A model generated the notes under the pieces. It had not been told where the DNA came from. It saw nothing but the letters and a program-made list of their open reading frames with translations, and searched no databases. Shown here piece after piece: positions 58,966 to 64,000 of a stretch of DNA of 64,000 nucleotides (its first letter is position 1; each line of letters opens with the position of its first letter). Origin of the DNA: Clostridiales bacterium (lineage in GTDB: Bacteria > Bacillota > Clostridia > Christensenellales > Aristaeellaceae); contig SVGJ01000002.1 of the NCBI GenBank assembly GCA_015056415.1, positions 34,771 through 98,770 of the forward strand, read 5' to 3'. The translations under genes were made by a program, and so were the position numbers.

Positions 58966-60359
58966 CCCAGCTTCACCCTCACTTTCAGATTGGGGCCGCC
59001 ATCGGAAACGCGCACCCATTCCTTATAGCCCTTGCCGCACATACCGGCGCCGATCACCTTGAATTGATCGCTCACCATGGAGATGGACTTGAGCAGCTCC
59101 GGCACCGAGCCGCTCATCACCACAGGGGAGACATAGTGGTCGGTCAGCTTGCCGTCCACGATCTCGATGCCATATTCGGCGGTGCACTGGATCTGCCAGT
59201 TCTTGGGGTCTTCCATGCCGTTGTTGGTTTCAAACAGCATATAGCCGTGCTTGATGGAGGCGATCATATCCTCCAGCTTGTCCTTGCCCGGCTCAAAGAA
59301 GGTGTTGGTCATGCGGGAGTAAGCCTTGCGCTTGTAGGAATCCCGGCGGCCGTTGCCGGTGGGCTCGGTGCCCAGCTGGGTGGCGGAGGCCAGGTCGCTC
59401 AGGCCTGCCACCAGCACGCCGTCCCTGATGATCTGGGTATCATGGGCCAGCACACCGTCGTCATCAAAGAAGTAGGAAGCCACGGAGTGGGTGGCGGCGG
59501 CGCCGTCGCGCATATTGGTGATGGGGGAGGCAACGTACTCGCCCATGCAGTTCTTGGCCAGAGCGCGATCCTTCACGAACTGATCCATTTCCACGCCGTG
59601 ACCGAAGGCCTCGTGGGCGATCAGGCCGGAGATGGAGCTGTCGGTGATCACATCGTACACGCCGGGCTCGATGGGCGTGGCCTTGGCCAGGTTCCTTGCC
59701 AGCTCGATGACCTTATCGGTGCTGCCCTTCATGTTGGCGATGATCTCGCTGAGCTTGTCAGAGCCCTCGCCATGGCGGGCCTGCACCATCTTCTCTCCGG
59801 CATAGACCACCAGCAGGAAGCCGTTGGCCCAGGAGTAGTGCTGGCTCAGCTGACGGTTTTTGGTCACAAAGAGCTTGGAGACCACATAGGGCTGCACCAC
59901 CGCAATGGCGTTGAGCACCTTCTCGTCCTTGGCGATGAGCTCCGTGGACAGCTCCTGGCAGACGCCCAGCAGCTGCTCGTCGGTATAATCAGCAAAATCG
60001 GATTCACGCACGAAGTCCTTCACCATGGGCTCATCGGCCACGGCGGCGGCGGAGATCATACGGCTCTCCAGGGAAGGATCAGCCTTCACGGCGGAGAGGA
60101 TCTTTTCCGCCAGGGCTTCCTTATCACCGGAAATATCATCCAGAGAATACTCGTAGAAGGCCTTGCCGTCGTGGAGCTTCACCACGAAGCCGCACTCGCC
60201 CGCGCCGTCCTGCACCGCGGAAGAGCGGCGGTCAGCACGGATCATGGTGGCGTGCACATCGGTACCCAGAATGCTCACATACCGGAAATGCTTGTCCAGG
60301 GCCTCCACCAGCGCGGCGCAATGCTCACGCTGCCGGTCCAGATAAGAAGAAAAGGGCAT
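58962..60359 (-). CDS. tldD: TldD zinc metalloprotease subunit
   Basis: The protein has 465 residues. The zinc site is GLIAHEAFGHGVEMDQFVKD (H-E-x-x-x-H). Other typical features are VYDVITDSSISGLI, SYFFDDDGVLAHDTQIIRDG and the C-terminal MSGSVPELLKSISMVSDQFK with GAGMCGKGYKEWVRVSDGGP, where a cysteine completes the zinc site. It pairs with the pmbA product in the same operon. Confidence 0.92.
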   Translation of the reverse strand: MPFSSYLDRQREHCAALVEALDKHFRYVSILGTDVHATMIRADRRSSAVQDGAGECGFVVKLHDGKAFYEYSLDDISGDKEALAEKILSAVKADPSLESRMISAAAVADEPMVKDFVRESDFADYTDEQLLGVCQELSTELIAKDEKVLNAIAVVQPYVVSKLFVTKNRQLSQHYSWANGFLLVVYAGEKMVQARHGEGSDKLSEIIANMKGSTDKVIELARNLAKATPIEPGVYDVITDSSISGLIAHEAFGHGVEMDQFVKDRALAKNCMGEYVASPITNMRDGAAATHSVASYFFDDDGVLAHDTQIIRDGVLVAGLSDLASATQLGTEPTGNGRRDSYKRKAYSRMTNTFFEPGKDKLEDMIASIKHGYMLFETNNGMEDPKNWQIQCTAEYGIEIVDGKLTDHYVSPVVMSGSVPELLKSISMVSDQFKVIGAGMCGKGYKEWVRVSDGGPNLKVRVKLG

Positions 60360-60452
60360 TGGATTACCTCCTTTATATGATCAGACAGGCAGGCCTTCCC
60401 GCTGACTGATTCAGCTGTAAACGGCCTCCTGCGCGATGCGCTGCAATACTGT

Positions 60453-60481
60453 TAGCATATCACAAGCCAACCCAATTGTCG
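60453..60481 (-). promoter_or_regulatory. Possible promoter of tldD-pmbA
   Basis: Minus strand TCGACA (60481-60476), 17 bp, TATGCT (60458-60453), 94 bp before ATG 60359. Moderate match. Confidence 0.45.
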
Positions 60482-60515
60482 AGAGGCTTACAGCCCTGTT
60501 TTTCCATCAAATATG

Positions 60516-60545
60516 TTGGACTATTTTGTCGATATGTGGTATAAT
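60516..60545 (+). promoter_or_regulatory. Promoter of smc
   Basis: TTGGAC (60516-60521), 18 bp, TATAAT (60540-60545) with TGG directly before it (extended -10), 37 bp before ATG 60583. AAGGGAGG precedes the start. Confidence 0.72.
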
Positions 60546-60582
60546 GAAGAGTACGAGTATACTACAGAAGGGAGGCAAGACC

Positions 60583-63500
60583 ATGCGGCTGAAAAAGCTG
60601 GAGCTCTATGGCTTCAAGTCCTTCGCCCAGCGCACGGAGATCGTTTTCAACGAAGGCATCACCGGCATTGTGGGCCCCAACGGCTCCGGCAAGAGCAACA
60701 TCGGCGACGCTGTACGCTGGGTGCTGGGCGAGCAATCCGCCAAGACCCTGCGCGGCGCCAGTATGTCCGATGTGATCTTCAACGGCACGCAGAAGCGCAA
60801 GCCGCTGAGCTATTGCGAGGTCTCCCTGATTTTCGATAACGACGACCGTGCCCTCCCCATGGATTATGCCGAGGTGATGGTCACCCGCCGCGTCTACCGC
60901 AACGGCGAAAGCGAGTATTATCTCAACCGCACCGCCTGCCGATTGAAGGACATCATCGACCTTTTCCGTGATACCGGCATCGGCAAGGAAGGCTATTCCA
61001 TCATCGGTCAGGGCCGCATTGACGAGATCCTTTCCCGCCGGGGAGAGGACCGCCGCCAGATCTTTGAGGAAGCCGCCGGCATCGTCAAATTCAAGGCCCG
61101 CAAGGAGGAGGCGGACAAAAAGCTCCAGCGCACGCTGGAAAACGCCGCCCGCATCGACGATATCCTGGAGGAATTGAACCGCCAGCTCAAGCCCCTGGAG
61201 GAGCAGGCCCGCAACGCCCGGGAGTACATCGAGCTCTCCGCCGAGCTGAAGATCCTCGACCTGAACCTGTTTCTCGTCCGCTCCGACAAGGCCAGGGAGC
61301 GCCTGGCCGAACTGGACACGGAGCTGATGAACCTCCGCGCCGTGCTGGACGATACCGAGGTCGCCCTGATGGAAAAAACACAGCTGCGGGACGCTCATCA
61401 GACGGAGATCGCTCAGCTGGAAGAGAAGATAACCGCCGCCCGCAACGGTCTGATGGCCTGCGCGGAGGCCGTTCATGAGGCGCAGAATACCCTTTCCACC
61501 CTGAACAGCCGCCGGGAAAACCGCCAGGAGAACCGCCAGCGCGTCCTGGATGAGCAAAACGACAGCCGGACCCGCCTGAAGGATCTGGATGACCTGTTCA
61601 ACCGCAGCACGGATGAATCCAGCGCCCAGGAGGAGCTGGTGCATCAGGCGGAAGCCGCGCTGGAGAAGGCCAAGGCCGACGCAGCCGGCGCCGAAGAGCA
61701 GGAAGCCGCTGCCGACGAGGCCCTGGAAGCCCACAAAACGGCCATCATGACCGCCATGAACCGGCTCAACGCCGTCAAAAACGACCAGACCCGCCTGAAG
61801 ACCATGCGCGGCCAGATGGAAGCCCGCCTGGCGGAGATCATCTCTTCAACAGATTCGCTGAAGGAAGAAGAAGCCCGCCTGGCGCAAGCCGTCAATGAGG
61901 CGGGGGAGCGCCTGAACATCGAAACCTCCCGCCAGGAGCAGCTGGCGCATGCCCTGCGTCAGCAGCAGGATGAACTTGAGCATTCCGACGCCGCGCTGAT
62001 CCAGATCCGTAACCAGGCGGAGCAGCTGGCCTCCAATCTGCAGGCCGCGCAAAGCCGCCAGAAGCTGCTCATCGAAATGACCCGCGAGATGGAGGGCTAC
62101 AACAACTCCGTCCGCCGTGCCGTTTCTTATGCCAAGGAGCAGCGGATGACCGGCGTGAAGGGCGTGCTGGCCCAGCTGATCACCGTGCCCCTGCAATACG
62201 AGACCGCCATCGACATGGCTCTGGGCGCGGCGCAGCAGAACATCGTCACCGATCATGAAGAGACCGCCAAGGAGCTGATCAGCTATCTGCGTCAGAACCG
62301 CCTTGGCCGCGCCACCTTTCTGCCCCAGACCACTGTGAGACCCAAGCTGCTGAACGATAAGGAAAAGCAGGCGCTGAAGCTGCCCGGCTGCGTCGGTGTA
62401 GCATCCGATCTGGTAAAGTGCCCCCCGGAATACCGCGGCATCATCGAAAACCTGCTGGGACGCACCGTGATCGCCGATAACCTGGATCACGGCATCCCCA
62501 TCATGCGGGCCGGCAACCATACCTTCCGCCTGGTGACCCTGGAGGGCGATGTGATGCACTCCGGCGGCTCCATGACCGGCGGCTCCACCCAATCCAAGAT
62601 GGTGAATCTGCTGGGACGCGAGCGCGAATTGAAGGAGCTCACCCAGCGCCTGCAGGAAGGCAAAACCAGGCTGGACGCCATGAAGGAAGAGCTCCAGCAG
62701 GAGCAGACAAAGAAGAACGGGCTGAAGCTATCGGTGCAGGAAGCGCTGAACAACCTGCATCAGCAGGAGATCGCCGTGGCGCGGGAAACCGAGCGCGAGG
62801 AAGCCGCCCGGGCTGAACTGAACAATCACATATCCCGCATGGAGCAGACCGAGCTGGCTACCGTGCAGCTGCGGGAGTCTATCCAGCAGATCGATGAGCA
62901 GCTGGAAAGCATCGGCCAGATCAGCGGCAACGCACAGCTGGATCAGACCGCCATGGAGGAAAAAACAGCCCAGCTGCAGGAGGAGCTGTTCAACGCCCGC
63001 CAGTACGCCGCCAGCGCTGCAGACCGGGTCATGACCCGCACCTTGCAGCTCAGCGACCTGCGCCATCAGCTGGATATCCTGCATAAGGACGCCACGCACT
63101 ATGAGCAGGATCGCAGCCAGATCCTTCGTGAAATGGAGCGCCGCACCGAGCAGCTGGCCGCCATGGATGATATGGATCAGCAGGATCTGGAGGAGATCGC
63201 CCGCACCACCGTGCTGGTGGACACCCGCCAGCTGGAGCAGAAGCGTCAGGAGCAGGTGGCGCAATCCCTTGAAAATCGCCGCGCTGCCACACAGGAGAAG
63301 CTACGCGACGTGCTCACCGACATGGAAAACCTCCATCAGGTTCATAACCGCGATGCCGATCGTATCCACCGCACCGAGCTGGCCCGCTCCAAGGTGGAAA
63401 GCGACCTGCGTGTCATGCAGGATCGCATCTGGAACAGCTATGAGGTCACCTATGCCGGCGCCGAGGAATTCCGCATCACCGAGAGCTTTGACGTGGTGGA

Positions 63501-64000
63501 ATCTGACCGCCGCGCCGCACAGCTCATGAGCCAGATCCGAGCCCTGGGTAATGTGAACGTCAACGCCGTTGAAGAATATGCCAACACCAAGGCCCGCTAT
63601 GACGAACTCACCACCCAGCAGGAAGACCTGCGCCAGGCCGAAAATGACCTGCGGGAGCTGATCAACCGCCTCCTCGAGCAGATGGAAACCACCTTTGTGG
63701 ATAATTTCAGCAAGCTGCAAGTATACTTTTCCGAAACCTTCACCCGCCTGTTCGGCGGTGGCAAGGCCGAATTGACCCTGATGGATCCCGCCGATCCCCT
63801 GAACTGCGGCATCGAGGTCAACGCACAGCCCCCGGGCAAAAAGCTCCAGCTTCTTTCCCTTCTTTCCGGCGGCGAGCGTGCTCTGACGGCCATCGCCATC
63901 CTTTTCGCCATGCTGAAGCTCAAGCCCACGCCCTTCTGTATCCTCGACGAGATCGAAGCCGCCCTGGACGACGCCAACATCGGCTACTACGCCGATTATC
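60583..64000 (+). CDS. smc: Chromosome segregation ATPase SMC, 3-prime end outside window
   Basis: At least 1139 codons, cut by the right edge just after Walker B. It starts MRLKKLELYGFKSFAQRTEI; Walker A is GPNGSGKSN (31-39). A first coiled-coil arm follows, with the usual FEEAAGIVKFKARKEEADKK. The hinge spans about 524-670 (GVKGVLAQLITVPLQYETAI; MHSGGSMTGGSTQSKM). The second arm leads to the ABC signature LSLLSGGERALTAIAILFAM (about 1094) and Walker B FCILDEIEAALDDANIGYYA (about 1117). SMC with ScpA and ScpB organises and separates chromosomes. It is its own transcription unit here. Confidence 0.97.
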   Translation, partial: MRLKKLELYGFKSFAQRTEIVFNEGITGIVGPNGSGKSNIGDAVRWVLGEQSAKTLRGASMSDVIFNGTQKRKPLSYCEVSLIFDNDDRALPMDYAEVMVTRRVYRNGESEYYLNRTACRLKDIIDLFRDTGIGKEGYSIIGQGRIDEILSRRGEDRRQIFEEAAGIVKFKARKEEADKKLQRTLENAARIDDILEELNRQLKPLEEQARNAREYIELSAELKILDLNLFLVRSDKARERLAELDTELMNLRAVLDDTEVALMEKTQLRDAHQTEIAQLEEKITAARNGLMACAEAVHEAQNTLSTLNSRRENRQENRQRVLDEQNDSRTRLKDLDDLFNRSTDESSAQEELVHQAEAALEKAKADAAGAEEQEAAADEALEAHKTAIMTAMNRLNAVKNDQTRLKTMRGQMEARLAEIISSTDSLKEEEARLAQAVNEAGERLNIETSRQEQLAHALRQQQDELEHSDAALIQIRNQAEQLASNLQAAQSRQKLLIEMTREMEGYNNSVRRAVSYAKEQRMTGVKGVLAQLITVPLQYETAIDMALGAAQQNIVTDHEETAKELISYLRQNRLGRATFLPQTTVRPKLLNDKEKQALKLPGCVGVASDLVKCPPEYRGIIENLLGRTVIADNLDHGIPIMRAGNHTFRLVTLEGDVMHSGGSMTGGSTQSKMVNLLGRERELKELTQRLQEGKTRLDAMKEELQQEQTKKNGLKLSVQEALNNLHQQEIAVARETEREEAARAELNNHISRMEQTELATVQLRESIQQIDEQLESIGQISGNAQLDQTAMEEKTAQLQEELFNARQYAASAADRVMTRTLQLSDLRHQLDILHKDATHYEQDRSQILREMERRTEQLAAMDDMDQQDLEEIARTTVLVDTRQLEQKRQEQVAQSLENRRAATQEKLRDVLTDMENLHQVHNRDADRIHRTELARSKVESDLRVMQDRIWNSYEVTYAGAEEFRITESFDVVESDRRAAQLMSQIRALGNVNVNAVEEYANTKARYDELTTQQEDLRQAENDLRELINRLLEQMETTFVDNFSKLQVYFSETFTRLFGGGKAELTLMDPADPLNCGIEVNAQPPGKKLQLLSLLSGGERALTAIAILFAMLKLKPTPFCILDEIEAALDDANIGYYADY

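Overview
The window looks like chromosomal DNA of a moderately GC-rich, low-oxygen Bacillota, probably a gut or rumen member of the Clostridia. Supporting signs are strong AGGAGG-type ribosome binding sites, many SigA-like promoters, a piece of the sporulation sigma factor SigK, a Tn1549-like mobile-element remnant, a huge Cna-B/BspA-type surface protein and a mannan-utilisation locus. The genus cannot be fixed from sequence reading alone.

Layout. (1) 1-10715: the first 3571 codons of a giant secreted surface protein on the minus strand, running off the left edge through near-identical 101-residue repeats. (2) 10.9-12.6 kb: a decayed mobile element (relaxase C-terminal fragment, small membrane protein, TnpV). 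(3) 12.7-24.1 kb: surface polysaccharide genes, namely two large GT2 glycosyltransferases, a GT52/sialyltransferase-like enzyme, two CMP-sugar synthetase-like cytidylyltransferases, a KpsC/S-like protein and an MBOAT/SGNH O-acylation pair, with an AT-rich oxidoreductase gene inserted among them. (4) 24.4-27.3 kb: rmlA-rmlC-rmlB for dTDP-sugar synthesis, with a 330-bp palindromic MITE-like element between rmlC and rmlB. (5) 27.3-29.9 kb: nagB-glmM preceded by what reads as a glmS-type ribozyme. (6) 30.0-37.6 kb: a small ORF, an alpha/beta-hydrolase, a sigK 5-prime fragment broken where skin elements insert in other Firmicutes, a zinc-ribbon membrane protein, a MATE exporter with a sugar isomerase, a GH79-like glycosidase and a bitopic membrane protein. 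(7) 37.6-43.2 kb: GH26 mannanase divergent from a GH1-manA-epimerase-ROK kinase operon. (8) 43.2-46.4 kb: an XRE-cytidylyltransferase fusion divergent from a LicC-like nucleotidyltransferase and an OPA transporter. (9) 46.4-50.7 kb: an NAD salvage operon (nrtR-pncA-methyltransferase-nadE-pncB) with a repeated putative operator. (10) 50.7-64 kb: sbcDC, an FUSC protein, a FliB-like and a ferritin-like gene, a cluster of DnaA boxes, tag, a DUF1858 protein, tldD-pmbA, and the start of smc, which runs off the right edge.

How the genes work together. Much of the window serves the cell envelope. nagB and glmM would supply amino sugars, rml the dTDP-6-deoxy sugars, the cytidylyltransferases CMP- or CDP-activated units, and the GTs, KpsC-like protein and MBOAT/SGNH pair would assemble and decorate polymers. 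The most striking signal is the ribozyme placed before nagB rather than glmS. It suggests that NagB here is the product-controlled, biosynthetic entry point for glucosamine-6-phosphate. Next are the DnaA-box cluster between tag and the ferritin-like gene, the sigK fragment, the MITE with structurally conserved but sequence-diverged hairpins, and the regulator-cytidylyltransferase fusion.
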